This document shows positions 17,964-27,457 of a stretch of 64,000 nt of DNA, piece by piece. Below the pieces are notes generated by a model. The model made no database searches, was not told the origin of the DNA, and was given only the letters and a program-made list of their open reading frames with translations. Source of the stretch: Roseobacter weihaiensis. Lineage in GTDB: Bacteria > Pseudomonadota > Alphaproteobacteria > Rhodobacterales > Rhodobacteraceae. Location: contig NZ_JACNMO010000017.1 in the NCBI RefSeq assembly GCF_020622345.1, forward strand, positions 1 through 64,000. The letters are read 5' to 3'. A program made the position numbers and the translations under genes. The number at the start of each line of letters is the position of its first letter. Position 1 is the stretch's first letter.

Positions 17964-19091
17964 CTAGTTTGCCGCGACCAGCGGGAGTTCCACCATTTCG
18001 GGTGTGACGACGCTCCCGGGTCGTGCCCGGATAATACCTTCAATCACAATCACTTCGGTGCCATCAAGGCCTTCGCGGATCACGCGGTATCCATCAATGC
18101 GCGGGCCCGGTCGGACGGGGGTCGGCGTCACGTTGCCTTCCTCGTCAACTGTCATCACCAGCCGGCGGTTCTGGTCGGCAACAATTGCCTCATCGGGGAT
18201 CAGGATACCTTCATAGGGCAGTGAGCCCGGCACATTCACACGGCCAAAGAGGCCCGGCGTGAGGATATCATCTGGGTTCTCCAGTATCGCGCGGACCCGC
18301 ATGGTGCCGGTTTCCTCGTCGATGCGGTTCTCGGAAAAATCCAGAATGCCGGTCTGAGGCGGAATGCTGTTGTCGGAAAGCGACACTTTCACCTCCAACT
18401 GCCCAGCCCCTTCCTGCAGAGAGGCCCCGCGGGCCCGCGCATCCCGCGCGTAGGCCAGAAAATAGCGTTCGTCGATGTCAAAATAGAAGTAGATCGGATC
18501 TGAGGATACGATCGATGTCAGGACCGTTTCATTTGCAGTGACAAGATTGCCCGGATCAACCTGCGACTGGTCAATTCTGCCGGCCATAGGGGCCGCAATG
18601 CGGGAATACTCCAGATCAAGCTCAGCGAGTTCCAATGTAGCGCGGGCCTGTTCCAGCGCACCCTGCGCGGCCAGGTAAGCTTCGCGCCGTTCGTCGACTA
18701 CGCTCTGTGCGATGTTGCCGTTCAACACCAGTCTTTCCGCACGTTCCAGCTGTTCTTCGGTGAAATCATACGTGGCTTGCGCCACATCGATCTGGGATTG
18801 AGCCTGCCGAAAGGCTGTTTGAAACTGGCGCTGATCGATTGAGAAGAGCAGCTGGCCCTCCTCCACGAGACTGCCATCGGTAAAGTGAACCTCCTGCAGA
18901 TACCCCGACACGCGCGCTCTCAGGACAACCTCGGCCCGCGCTTCAAAGCGTCCGACAAACTCGTCGTCCTCGACAATGGTTTTTACCACCGGCTTTGCAA
19001 CGGTGACCGGCGGTGGCCCGTCTTGTGCGATGGCGTTCTGTGCTATCGCGCCAAGTGCGAGCAAAGTGAGGGAAGCAAGTAGGTTTTTCAT
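17964..19091 (-). CDS. RND efflux periplasmic adaptor (AcrA/MexA family)
   Basis: This 375-residue membrane fusion protein has a signal peptide ending near residue 22 (AIAQ|DGPPP). The barrel-sandwich half-motif RARVSGYLQEVHFTDGSLV lies near 58-76. A helical hairpin rich in Gln/Ala/Glu runs from about 95 to 165, and the returning lipoyl half is AAPMAGRIDQSQVDPGNLV. It links the RND pump at 14810-17962 to an outer-membrane channel. It is first in the two-gene operon; no regulator gene is adjacent. Confidence 0.92.
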   Translation of the reverse strand: MKNLLASLTLLALGAIAQNAIAQDGPPPVTVAKPVVKTIVEDDEFVGRFEARAEVVLRARVSGYLQEVHFTDGSLVEEGQLLFSIDQRQFQTAFRQAQSQIDVAQATYDFTEEQLERAERLVLNGNIAQSVVDERREAYLAAQGALEQARATLELAELDLEYSRIAAPMAGRIDQSQVDPGNLVTANETVLTSIVSSDPIYFYFDIDERYFLAYARDARARGASLQEGAGQLEVKVSLSDNSIPPQTGILDFSENRIDEETGTMRVRAILENPDDILTPGLFGRVNVPGSLPYEGILIPDEAIVADQNRRLVMTVDEEGNVTPTPVRPGPRIDGYRVIREGLDGTEVIVIEGIIRARPGSVVTPEMVELPLVAAN

Positions 19092-19690
19092 CAGAGGATC
19101 GCCCGTTTACCAAGACGTTCTTTGTAGCCCAGAAGTGTGCAGGGTCAAACCATTTGCCGTGCAGCGTTTCTTGCGTGTCGTTCGTATCCGGGCTGAACCT
19201 GAATTCAGCGCTGCCGAGGCATAAGGCTGGCAATTCGTTGTGTTTTCTCCGAAATTCATTGATACCCCTGATTTGTCTGGGCCGGGAAAGTGTGGCAAAT
19301 CCGACCAACCACACATTGTCGTGTGCCCGGGCGGTCTGGCGCATACCTGCGCAGAGAAGTGCAACAGTTTCGTAACAGGGTCTTTGCCCGCGGGTTGGCA
19401 AAGCCTACCGGAGACACCCGCGCGGTATCGCCACTGCTGGCGATGAGGCAAAACCTGCCGGAGCAGGCAAGGTTTCTTAACCATGGCATGATAGACGTAA
19501 GTGACGACGCGCAGGCCCTCACGAAGGGGCCGGGGCGTCCTTGGAGGGCCACAACCCTCAAGAGCATGCCTTCTGAACGGTGGTCCGTTGGCGGCCCTAT
19601 TGTCCTGTTTCGGGCGGGATCACTCTGAAGGTCGCTCTTTGCTCGCTTAAAGGGTGGTATTTGTGCGATGGTGATTAAAAAGTGGGCGAT
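19092..19690. other. Intergenic region, no gene recognised
   Basis: This 599-base stretch lies between the divergent adaptor gene and a small secreted protein gene. Frames up to about 150 codons exist on the minus strand, but none has a motif or plausible ribosome site. An imperfect hairpin (AAACCTGCC with GGCAAGGTTT, one bulge) sits near 19448-19473. The adaptor promoter must lie in the left part. Confidence 0.4.
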
Positions 19691-20065
19691 ATGAGGACAT
19701 TTCTTCTGGCAAGTGCGGCGTCACTTCTTGCAGCGAGCAGCGCGCTTGCGCATGACGGTTTGCACCATGTGTTTGCCGGTTGCGTTGGTCGCCTGTCGGC
19801 AGAAATGGAGCATGCCTGGCTTGTCGGCAGCGCGGAGGCGGATGCTTTTGGGGACCAGCGGTTGGTTTTCCTGTCCCTGCTCGAGGCAACCACGCCCCCT
19901 GAGCATGCGCGCACCACGCTGAACTACCGGATCGAGGTAAAGATGGCACATGCGTCTCTGTTGACGCAGGCCACTTTTCAGGGGGATACGCCGCAGGCCC
20001 GGGCAGCCGGTAACATGGCGTTTGCGCATCTATCCGCGTGCCAGCGGCTGCTTTTGGATACCTGA
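19691..20065 (+). CDS. Small secreted protein of unknown function
   Basis: This 124-residue protein has a clear signal peptide (MRTFLLASAASLLAASSALA, cleavage before HDG). The mature part has two cysteines (in VFAGCVGR and LSACQRLL) that could form one disulfide, and several His. I chose ATG 19691; a GTG at 19682 would add three residues. I do not recognise the family. It stands alone upstream of the urea transporter operon, about 290 bases away. Confidence 0.6.
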   Translation: MRTFLLASAASLLAASSALAHDGLHHVFAGCVGRLSAEMEHAWLVGSAEADAFGDQRLVFLSLLEATTPPEHARTTLNYRIEVKMAHASLLTQATFQGDTPQARAAGNMAFAHLSACQRLLLDT

Positions 20066-20356
20066 AGTCGGCCATTTATCGCCGCAAGCTGAATTTTTAA
20101 GCGATCTCTGACCGGACGGTGAAAATTTAGGCGCTGTGTCATGTATTCCGATCACGGTCAGGCCAAACGACTCCATCCCCTCCGACACATCGACATAACG
20201 TGATGCGGGGCCGAACAGGCTCCCTGAGAAACGTGCGACGGCGTCGGCCTAGGAACCAAGTCACCATCGCACGCCGCAATGACATTGCGTGGTTGGGATA
20301 TGGGCAAGTCGACTGCACTGCACAAGCCCGCCGCGCATCGTAAGAGAGGAAATACG

Positions 20357-21631
20357 ATGTCACGAAAACTGCTAGGTGCAACGACTGCGCTTGTGCTTGC
20401 CGGTACTGTACCGGCGCTGGCTGACTGCCCGGTCAAAGTGGGTGTGCTGCACTCTCTGTCCGGCACGATGGCGATCTCCGAGACCACGCTGAAAGACACG
20501 ATGGAAATGCTCATCGAACAGCAAAACGAAAAAGGCGGCGTTCTGGGATGCGAGCTCGAAGCGGTTGTGGTTGACCCCGCGTCTGACTGGCCGCTTTTCG
20601 CAGAGAAAGCACGCGAATTGCTGACGGTGCATGAAGTCGACGTGATTTTTGGCAACTGGACATCTGTATCGCGCAAATCTGTCTTGCCGGTGATCGAAGA
20701 GCTGAACGGCCTGCTGTTCTATCCGGTCCAGTATGAGGGCGAAGAAAGCTCCAAGAACGTCTTCTATACAGGAGCTGCCCCGAACCAACAGGCAATCCCG
20801 GCGACGGACTATTTCCTTGAAGAGCTGGGTGTCGAAAAGTTTGCCCTGCTCGGGACGGACTACGTCTACCCGCGGACCACAAACAATATTCTGGAATCTT
20901 ACCTGCAGCAAAAAGGCATCCCGGCTGAGGATATCTTTGTAAACTACACGCCTTTTGGCCATTCTGACTGGTCGAAAATCGTGTCTGATGTCGTGGCCCT
21001 TGGGGCAGATGGCAAAAAGGTTGGTGTGATTTCCACCATCAACGGCGACGCCAATGTGGGTTTTTACAAAGAGCTGGCCGCGGCAGGCATTTCTGCCGAT
21101 GACATCCCTGTTGTGGCCTTTTCGGTTGGAGAGGAAGAGCTTTCGGGTCTGGACACGTCCAATCTTGTGGGTCACCTCGCCGCCTGGAATTATTTCCAGT
21201 CCGCTGACACCGACGCCAATGCCGCCTGGATCGAGGCCTGGAAAGCCCGCATGGGTGAGGACCGCGTGACCAACGACCCGATGGAGGCGCATTACATCGG
21301 CTTTAACATGTGGGTGAACGCCGTCACAGCAGCAGAGACCACCGATGTTGATGCCGTGCGCAGTGCCATGTACGGGCAGGAGTTTCCGAACCTGACCGGC
21401 GGGACAGCCGTGATGTTGCCGAACCACCACCTGGCGAAACCGGTGCTGATCGGTGAAATCCAGGAGGACGGCCAGTTCGACATCATCTCGCAAACGGATG
21501 AGGTGCCGGGAGATGCCTGGACGGACTACCTGCCTGAATCTGCGGTGCTGAAGTCAGACTGGCAAGAACTCGGCTGCGGTATGTACAACACCGAGACGTC
21601 TTCCTGCGTGCAGATCGAATCCAACTACTGA
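20357..21631 (+). CDS. urtA: Urea ABC transporter receptor UrtA
   Basis: This 424-residue periplasmic receptor has a signal peptide ending at about residue 22 (PALA|DCPVKVG). The start is the ATG at 20357, with GAGAGGA upstream. Family features include VGVLHSLSGTMAISETTLKD, EELNGLLFYPVQYEGEESS and DPMEAHYIGFNMWV, all characteristic of UrtA and not of LivK. It captures urea (and possibly short amides) for the high-affinity transporter encoded by the next four genes. In cyanobacteria and other groups these operons respond to nitrogen limitation; no NtrC-type site was confirmed here. Confidence 0.95.
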   Translation: MSRKLLGATTALVLAGTVPALADCPVKVGVLHSLSGTMAISETTLKDTMEMLIEQQNEKGGVLGCELEAVVVDPASDWPLFAEKARELLTVHEVDVIFGNWTSVSRKSVLPVIEELNGLLFYPVQYEGEESSKNVFYTGAAPNQQAIPATDYFLEELGVEKFALLGTDYVYPRTTNNILESYLQQKGIPAEDIFVNYTPFGHSDWSKIVSDVVALGADGKKVGVISTINGDANVGFYKELAAAGISADDIPVVAFSVGEEELSGLDTSNLVGHLAAWNYFQSADTDANAAWIEAWKARMGEDRVTNDPMEAHYIGFNMWVNAVTAAETTDVDAVRSAMYGQEFPNLTGGTAVMLPNHHLAKPVLIGEIQEDGQFDIISQTDEVPGDAWTDYLPESAVLKSDWQELGCGMYNTETSSCVQIESNY

Positions 21632-21648
21632 TCTTGAGTGAGAGATCC

Positions 21649-21679
21649 GGGGCGCGCGCTGTTTGAAGGTGCGCGCCCC
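21649..21679 (+). promoter_or_regulatory. GC-rich hairpin between urtA and urtB
   Basis: GGGGCGCGC (21649-21657) pairs perfectly with GCGCGCCCC (21671-21679) over a 13-base loop, 17 bases after urtA. There is no T-run. It probably stabilises the urtA message or gives partial termination so that the receptor is made in excess. The pairing is observed; the role is inferred from position. Confidence 0.6.
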
Positions 21680-21705
21680 TGCTAGCCAAAGGGGCTTCCT
21701 GCGAC

Positions 21706-23667
21706 ATGTTATGTTTTGTCCGGCACGTCATCCTGTGCAGTGTTTTGTGCTTTTCTGCCGCTGTCCCGGCAGTGGCACAGGACATCGGAGCACCGATACA
21801 GACGCTGCTCCAGACCCACGGGGAGGTGATCAAGCAATCCTCCCGCCGCACGATCGGTCCCGCGATTGACGCTCTCGCGGCCAGTGGCCTGGACGACGCC
21901 AAGACCGTGCTGGAACGCTGGCAGAACAAAGAGATGTGGTTTGAGGCGGAGACCGGGGTCTTCGTCTTTGCCGCCGCAGCTGAGGGGGGAATGCTCCGCC
22001 TCTTTGATGTCGCCGGCGGCGTTGAGATTGGGGTCACGGAAAAGCGGCCCTACAAGCAGTTGAAGCCCAATTCGGGCATTCGGGGGCTGATTTCGGCGGC
22101 CCTGGTTCAATTTCAGCTCAACGATCCTGATCCCTCCGAACGGGCCAAGGCCCTCACCGCGATTGAACGGGACGCGGACGCCTCGCATCTCGCGGCGCTG
22201 CGCGGCGCCATCGACGGTGAAACGGTGCCTGAGCTAAAGGCCAAGAAACAGCGTCTGGAGCGGTTGCTGACCATCCGGTTTTCCGACGATGATGCCGACC
22301 GGATCACCGCGATCCAGAGCTTTGCCGGTGATCTGGGCGTGGATGTGCGGGCCGCGCTCAATCCCCTCGTCGCCACCCGTCTCGATGTCGCCGATACGCT
22401 GCCCGAAAATGCGATGCCGGTTGAGGTGGGGACAGAGGACCTCTCCCGCGCGAGGGCCTACGCTCTGCTGGTCGATAAGGAGCTTGCAGCCGCGCAGACA
22501 GATCCCGCAACGCTGCGCGACACGCTGATTGCCAACATTGACGCGGGCACTGTCGCGGGAGTGCAGGTGGCCTCTCTGGACACGGACGACGCCCGCATGG
22601 CGGCCTACGCAGCGCTGGCTGCGCAGGGCCTTGCCGCGCCGCTCGTCACAGAAGCCGACGTCACTGCGGCGCTGGAGGCCTTCCAGTTTTTCGAAGTGTT
22701 TACGGGCGCGCCGGTTTCCGTCGCACAGGCGGCCCAGAGGGCGCTGAGCGATATCGAAACCCGCGTGGCCCTCAACCAGACCGCCGATCTGGCGCTGGAC
22801 GCACTGTCGCTCGCCTCGATTTATTTCCTTGCAGCGATTGGGCTTGCCATCACCTTCGGCGTCATGGGGGTCATCAATATGGCCCATGGCGAGTTCATCA
22901 TGATGGGCGCCTACACGGGCTATGTGGTGCAGCTCTTTGTGCCGGATTACACGCTGTCGATCCTGCTGGCGATCCCGCTCGCCTTTGCCGTCACCTTCAG
23001 CGCGGGTGTCGCTATGGAGCGGCTGGTGATCCGGTGGCTCTATCACCGCCCGCTTGAGACCTTGTTGGCGACCTTCGGGGTGTCGATTGCCCTGCAACAA
23101 CTGGCCAAGAACATCTTTGGTACCCAGGCCCGGCCCCTCACGGCGCCGGGTTGGCTTGACGGGTCGCTCATCATCAATGACATCGTCTCGATCAGCTATA
23201 TCCGCATTGCGATCTTTGTGCTGGCGCTGCTGTTTCTGGCGCTGTTCCTGTTTGTGATGAAACGGACGCGGCTGGGGCTCGAGGTCCGCGCGGTGACGCA
23301 GAACCCGCGGATGGCGGCCTCCATGGGGATCAACCCCGACCGTATCAACATGCTGACCTTCGGGTTCGGCTCAGGCATTGCGGGCATCGCCGGGGTTGCC
23401 ATCGGGCTTTATGCCAAGGTGACGTCCGAGATGGGTACGGATTACATCGTGCAAAGCTTCATGACCGTTGTGGTGGGCGGCGTGGGCAACATCTGGGGGA
23501 CCCTGCTGGGGGCCACCTTGGTCGGCACGCTGCAAAAGGGCATCGAGTGGATGAACCCCTCCAACACGCTGGCGGCGCAGACCTACATGATCCTCTTTAT
23601 CATCCTGTTCATCCAGTTCCGGCCGCGCGGGATCATCGCGCTCAAGGGCCGGGCGGCGGAGGCGTAG
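21706..23667 (+). CDS. urtB: Urea ABC transporter permease UrtB
   Basis: This 653-residue protein has a signal peptide (ending near AVAQ|DIG), a long N-terminal extracytoplasmic region to about residue 355, and then a LivH-type permease domain. The permease part holds GVMGVINMAHGEFIMMGAYT, the family NMAHGE motif, and VVVGGVGNIWGTLLGA. The large N-terminal extension is normal for proteobacterial UrtB. It pairs with UrtC in the membrane, and the urtC gene starts one base after it ends. Confidence 0.95.
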   Translation: MLCFVRHVILCSVLCFSAAVPAVAQDIGAPIQTLLQTHGEVIKQSSRRTIGPAIDALAASGLDDAKTVLERWQNKEMWFEAETGVFVFAAAAEGGMLRLFDVAGGVEIGVTEKRPYKQLKPNSGIRGLISAALVQFQLNDPDPSERAKALTAIERDADASHLAALRGAIDGETVPELKAKKQRLERLLTIRFSDDDADRITAIQSFAGDLGVDVRAALNPLVATRLDVADTLPENAMPVEVGTEDLSRARAYALLVDKELAAAQTDPATLRDTLIANIDAGTVAGVQVASLDTDDARMAAYAALAAQGLAAPLVTEADVTAALEAFQFFEVFTGAPVSVAQAAQRALSDIETRVALNQTADLALDALSLASIYFLAAIGLAITFGVMGVINMAHGEFIMMGAYTGYVVQLFVPDYTLSILLAIPLAFAVTFSAGVAMERLVIRWLYHRPLETLLATFGVSIALQQLAKNIFGTQARPLTAPGWLDGSLIINDIVSISYIRIAIFVLALLFLALFLFVMKRTRLGLEVRAVTQNPRMAASMGINPDRINMLTFGFGSGIAGIAGVAIGLYAKVTSEMGTDYIVQSFMTVVVGGVGNIWGTLLGATLVGTLQKGIEWMNPSNTLAAQTYMILFIILFIQFRPRGIIALKGRAAEA

Positions 23668-23668
23668 C

Positions 23669-24925
23669 ATGGCGGATATCGCACTGACGCCCCCCCGCAG
23701 ACCGTTTGTCGCGCGCTACCCGTCCGTGATCATCTTCATCGGGCTTCTGGCGCTCTTTACCATAGGCGTCACGGTGCTGTCCGAAGGCTTTGGCATTGGC
23801 GTCATCTCCACCAGTTTTGTCAAAACACTGGGCAAGACACTCTGTCTGTGCCTCGTTGCACTCGCCATGGATCTGGTCTGGGGATACTGCGGTATCCTCT
23901 CTCTGGGCCATATGGCATTCTTTGGGATCGGCGGGTACGCCATCGGCATGTGGCTGATGTACGCGCGGACCGAGATCATCGTGCGCGATAGCCTCGCCGC
24001 TGCCCCGCTGCCCCCCACACCGCAAGAGATATCGGACGGGATTGCGGGGCAAATCTTTGGCGTCGTGGGCGCGTCGGAGTTCCCGCCCATCTGGGCCGTT
24101 GCTCATTCGCTGCCCTTGCAACTGGCGGCGGTGGTGCTGGTGCCGGGGCTGATCGCGCTGGTCTTTGGCTGGCTCGCCTTTCGCAGCCGGGTCACGGGGG
24201 TCTATCTCTCGATCCTGACGCAGGCGATGACATTGGCGCTGGCGCTCTACCTCTTCCAGAATGACAGCGGACTGCGCGGCAACAACGGCCTCTCCGGCCT
24301 GCAAAACCTGCCGGGGCTCGGCCATGTGCCACAATCCACGCTCTCCGTGATCTTCCTCTGGGCCTCGGCGCTGGCGCTGGGTCTGGGCTATCTGCTCTGC
24401 GCCTGGGTGGTATCGGGCAAGTTCGGGTCGGTGATCCGGGCCATTCGCGATGACGAGGCGCGGGTGCGGTTCCTGGGCTACTCGGTCGAGGCCTACAAGC
24501 TCTTCATCTTCACCTTCACCGCGATCCTCGCGGGCATTGCGGGCGCGCTCTATTACCCGCAGGCAGGCATCATCAACCCTGCTGAGCTTGCGCCCATCGC
24601 CTCGATCTATCTGGCGGTCTGGGTCGCGATTGGCGGGCGGGGGCGGCTTTACGGCGCGGTGATTGGCGCGGCCTTCGTGTCGCTGCTGTCGACCTGGTTC
24701 ACCGGCGGGCAGGCCCCCGACATCAATCTGGGGGTCTATACCGTGCAATGGGTGGACTGGTGGACCATCCTGCTGGGGCTGTCTTTTGTCGCGGTCACAC
24801 TCTTTGCGCCGCGCGGTATCGGCGGGCTCTTTGACCTGATCTCTGACCGCCGCAGCCCGGACAGGCACGGTGCGGACCTTGGCCCCGGCACCGGGGCCCT
24901 GCAGGAAAAGGAGGCGGAGAAATGA
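23669..24925 (+). CDS. urtC: Urea ABC transporter permease UrtC
   Basis: This 418-residue LivM-type permease has MDLVWGYCGILSLGHMAFFG near residues 66-85, the UrtC form of the SLGH motif, and VAIGGRGRLYGAVIGAAFVS in the C-terminal part. About ten hydrophobic segments are visible. Its ATG follows the urtB stop by one base and its end overlaps urtD by four bases. An antisense frame of more than 400 codons is an artefact of GC-rich codon use. Confidence 0.95.
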   Translation: MADIALTPPRRPFVARYPSVIIFIGLLALFTIGVTVLSEGFGIGVISTSFVKTLGKTLCLCLVALAMDLVWGYCGILSLGHMAFFGIGGYAIGMWLMYARTEIIVRDSLAAAPLPPTPQEISDGIAGQIFGVVGASEFPPIWAVAHSLPLQLAAVVLVPGLIALVFGWLAFRSRVTGVYLSILTQAMTLALALYLFQNDSGLRGNNGLSGLQNLPGLGHVPQSTLSVIFLWASALALGLGYLLCAWVVSGKFGSVIRAIRDDEARVRFLGYSVEAYKLFIFTFTAILAGIAGALYYPQAGIINPAELAPIASIYLAVWVAIGGRGRLYGAVIGAAFVSLLSTWFTGGQAPDINLGVYTVQWVDWWTILLGLSFVAVTLFAPRGIGGLFDLISDRRSPDRHGADLGPGTGALQEKEAEK

Positions 24926-25662
24926 GCACCCTTCTGGAAGTTTCCGGCGTTTCCGTTTCGTTTGACGGATTCAGGGCGATCAACAATCTGACTTTTCAGA
25001 TCGGCGCGGCAGAGATGCGCGCGGTGATCGGGCCCAATGGGGCGGGCAAGACGACCTTCATGGACATCATCACCGGCAAGACCAAACCCGACAGCGGTTC
25101 GGTGCTCTGGGGCGAGAAATCGGTGTCGCTGCTGTCGATGTCGGAAAGCCGCATCGCGCAGGAAGGCATCGGCCGCAAGTTCCAGCGCCCCACCGTGTTT
25201 GAGGATCAGTCGGTTGCGGACAACCTGATGCTGGCACTCAAGAAGAGCCGCAGCCCGTTTGCCGTGCTACGGTTCCGGCCCTCAAGCGAGGACCACGACA
25301 AGGTGGCCGAGCTTGCGGACCGTATCGGCCTGTCGGCGGCCCTGCATCGCAAATCGGGTGAGCTGTCGCATGGGCAAAAGCAATGGTTGGAGATTGGCAT
25401 GCTGCTGGCCCAGGACCCGCGCCTTTTGCTGGTGGATGAACCTGCGGCGGGCATGACCCCGGCCGAGCGTGAGCACACGACAGAACTGCTGGTCGAGGCC
25501 GCAAAGACCCGCGCCGTGGTCGTGGTCGAGCATGATATGGAATTTGTCCGGCGGCTCGACTGCAAGGTGACAGTCCTGCACGAAGGGTCCGTGCTGGCCG
25601 AAGGCTCGCTCGATCACGTCACCGCAAACGAACAAGTCATTGAGGTCTACCTTGGGCGATAA
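24922..25662 (+). CDS. urtD: Urea ABC transporter ATPase UrtD
   Basis: This 246-residue LivG-type ATPase has Walker A GPNGAGKTT near 38-46, the signature LSHGQKQWLEIGM, and Walker B LLLVDEPAAGMT. The SHGQKQWLEIGMLL wording is specific to UrtD. It overlaps the end of urtC (ATGA) and the beginning of urtE. It drives urea uptake together with UrtE. Confidence 0.95.
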   Translation: MSTLLEVSGVSVSFDGFRAINNLTFQIGAAEMRAVIGPNGAGKTTFMDIITGKTKPDSGSVLWGEKSVSLLSMSESRIAQEGIGRKFQRPTVFEDQSVADNLMLALKKSRSPFAVLRFRPSSEDHDKVAELADRIGLSAALHRKSGELSHGQKQWLEIGMLLAQDPRLLLVDEPAAGMTPAEREHTTELLVEAAKTRAVVVVEHDMEFVRRLDCKVTVLHEGSVLAEGSLDHVTANEQVIEVYLGR

Positions 25663-26359
25663 CCTTTTGCAGATCGACGATCTGACGCTGCACTATGGCG
25701 GCAGCCAGATACTGAACGGTATCAGTATGGCGGCCGCCAAGGGCCAAGTGACCTGCGTGATGGGCACCAATGGCGTGGGCAAAACCAGCCTGCTCAAGGC
25801 GATTTCGGGCACCCATCCGCGCAGTGGTGGCGGCTATCGTCTGGACGGGCAGGAGATCGGCAAGGCAAATGCACATATGCTGGCCCAGAGGGGGGTGGCC
25901 TATGTCCCGCAGGGGCGCGAGATTTTCCCCTTTCTGACCGTGCGCGAAAATCTTGAAACCGGCTTTGCCTGTCTGCCGAAAGACCAGCGTGTCATTCCGC
26001 AAGAGGTTTTTGAGCTCTTCCCGATCCTCAAGGAGTTTCTGGGTCGTCGCGGCGGAGACCTCTCCGGCGGGCAACAACAGCAGCTCGCCATTGCCCGCGC
26101 GCTGATCACGCGGCCCAAACTCTTGCTGCTGGACGAGCCGACCGAGGGCATCCAGCCCAATATCATCAAGCAGATCGGCGAGGTCATCAAACTGCTGCGC
26201 CAGCGGGGCGACATGGCGATCGTGCTGGTTGAGCAGTTCTTTGATTTCGCCTTCGAACTTGGGGACCATTTTGTTGTGCTGGAGCGGGGCAAGATCAAGC
26301 TGGATGGGCGTGCAGGCACCATTGAGCGGGACCGGCTGCACGCGGCGGTCTCGGTCTAG
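25652..26359 (+). CDS. urtE: Urea ABC transporter ATPase UrtE, probable TTG start
   Basis: This is a LivF-type ATPase with Walker A GTNGVGKTS, signature LSGGQQQQLAIARAL and Walker B LLLLDEPTEGIQPN. No ATG is available. TTG at 25652 has GAGG six bases upstream and overlaps the urtD end. TTG at 25640 or 25667 are alternatives; the family usually starts near LLQIDDLTLHYGG. It is the last gene of the operon and overlaps the convergent LysR remnant by four bases. Urease genes, which often follow in this lineage, are absent here. Confidence 0.92.
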   Translation: MGDNLLQIDDLTLHYGGSQILNGISMAAAKGQVTCVMGTNGVGKTSLLKAISGTHPRSGGGYRLDGQEIGKANAHMLAQRGVAYVPQGREIFPFLTVRENLETGFACLPKDQRVIPQEVFELFPILKEFLGRRGGDLSGGQQQQLAIARALITRPKLLLLDEPTEGIQPNIIKQIGEVIKLLRQRGDMAIVLVEQFFDFAFELGDHFVVLERGKIKLDGRAGTIERDRLHAAVSV

Positions 26360-26757
26360 GGTTTTTCCGTCGCGGCACTTTTGAACCAGTCGATGAACCG
26401 GGCCTGCGCCTCGGGATTCTGCGTGGTGCGTTGCGCCAGATAGTACCTTTCGCGGGCCGGAAAGTTGGGCAACGGCAGCGTGACCAGCCGCCCGTCGGTC
26501 AGCGCCGGGGCCTGTTCGAGCTGCGCGATGGCGGCCGCCACATCCGGCACCAGCAAACGGCCTGCCTGCGTCAGGCTCAGCGCGCGATGTCCGCGCACAA
26601 ACAGCGGTGTCCCTAGCTTTTGCTCCAACGCCCGCACGTTCTGACTGATCGCGGATTGGGTAAACCCAAGCTCCTGTGCTGCCAGCGTAAAACTGAGGTG
26701 CCGTGCGGTGGCGTCAAAGGCACGAAACCAGGTGACCGGGGGCAAAGGCTTTTTCAT
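26356..26757 (-). pseudogene. LysR-type regulator with most of the effector domain deleted
   Basis: This is a 133-residue frame. Residues 1-90 are a normal LysR N-terminus: winged HTH with FDATARHLSFTLAAQELGFT, QSAISQNVRALEQKLGTPLF and the start of the linker helix. It then jumps directly to LPLPNFPARERYYLAQRT and a WFKSA end, which matches the last 40 residues of GcvA-like LysR proteins. About 160 residues of ligand-binding domain are missing with the frame kept. It could still make a DNA-binding dimer without effector control, but a decayed gene is more likely. It is divergent from the DUF1185 gene. Confidence 0.75.
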
Positions 26758-26857
26758 CTGGCTCAGCTTGCATTAGCAAAGCTTATGCTGTCACGTCATT
26801 TTCTTTTGTGTGTCCCGATTTCCGGCGCTCAGTACTCTTTTGGCGAAAGAGAACCCG

Positions 26858-27457
26858 ATGCAGCCAGACATCCGCAAAATCGTGAGTTACCGCGAAGACA
26901 CCCTGATCGAAGGGCACAAACCCGCTGATACGCCGCTAGAGATGATCGCGGTGGCCGCCGTGCTGACCAACCCCTGGACGGCGCGGTTTGTCGGGGGCCT
27001 CGGGCCAGAGATCAGGGCCTTTGGCCCGGTGCTTGGGGCGCTGCTGACCGACCGGATCACCCGGATTGCGGGCGGTGGCGCAAGGATAGAGGTTTTTGGC
27101 AAGGCAGGTGTTGTCGGGCTGGAGGGAGAGGTGGAACACGCCTCAGGGCTCATTCACACGCTGCGCTTTGGCAACCATTTCCGCGCGGCTGTCGGGGCAA
27201 AATCCTATCTGGCCTTCGCCAATATCCGCGCCGCTGCCAACACTGCGATCCAGATTCCGCTGATGGACAAGAACGATGCGGGCCGTCGGTCGCATTACCA
27301 CACCATCCAGTTCGCCATCGCGGATGCGCCCCGGGCGCATGAGATCGTTGTCGCCCTCGGGGCCGCCACCGGGGGGCGTCCGCATCACCGCATCGGAGAC
27401 CGCTGTCAGGATATCAAGGAACTGGGCCATGATCTGGACAACCCGGTCGCGGTCTGA
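26858..27457 (+). CDS. Amino acid synthesis family protein (DUF1185)
   Basis: This is a 199-residue protein starting at ATG 26858 (MQPDIRKIVSYREDTLIEGH). It contains AAVLTNPWTARFVGGLGPEI and VGAKSYLAFANIRAAANTAI, typical of the DUF1185 family. Despite the Pfam name, the biochemical role of this family is not established; in related genomes I recall it near hydrolase, flavin oxidoreductase and aldehyde dehydrogenase genes. Here the gene looks intact, but its downstream partners survive only as a fused fragment, so it may have lost its context. Confidence 0.8.
   Translation: MQPDIRKIVSYREDTLIEGHKPADTPLEMIAVAAVLTNPWTARFVGGLGPEIRAFGPVLGALLTDRITRIAGGGARIEVFGKAGVVGLEGEVEHASGLIHTLRFGNHFRAAVGAKSYLAFANIRAAANTAIQIPLMDKNDAGRRSHYHTIQFAIADAPRAHEIVVALGAATGGRPHHRIGDRCQDIKELGHDLDNPVAV

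Noticed and set aside
19400-19480. Possible riboswitch-like structure with GCCACTG
   Set aside because: Only one short box resembles a cobalamin element; the other conserved boxes are absent.
23642-24868. 408-codon minus-strand frame opposite urtC
   Set aside because: Charged, low-complexity translation without motifs; a shadow of GC-rich codon use in urtC.
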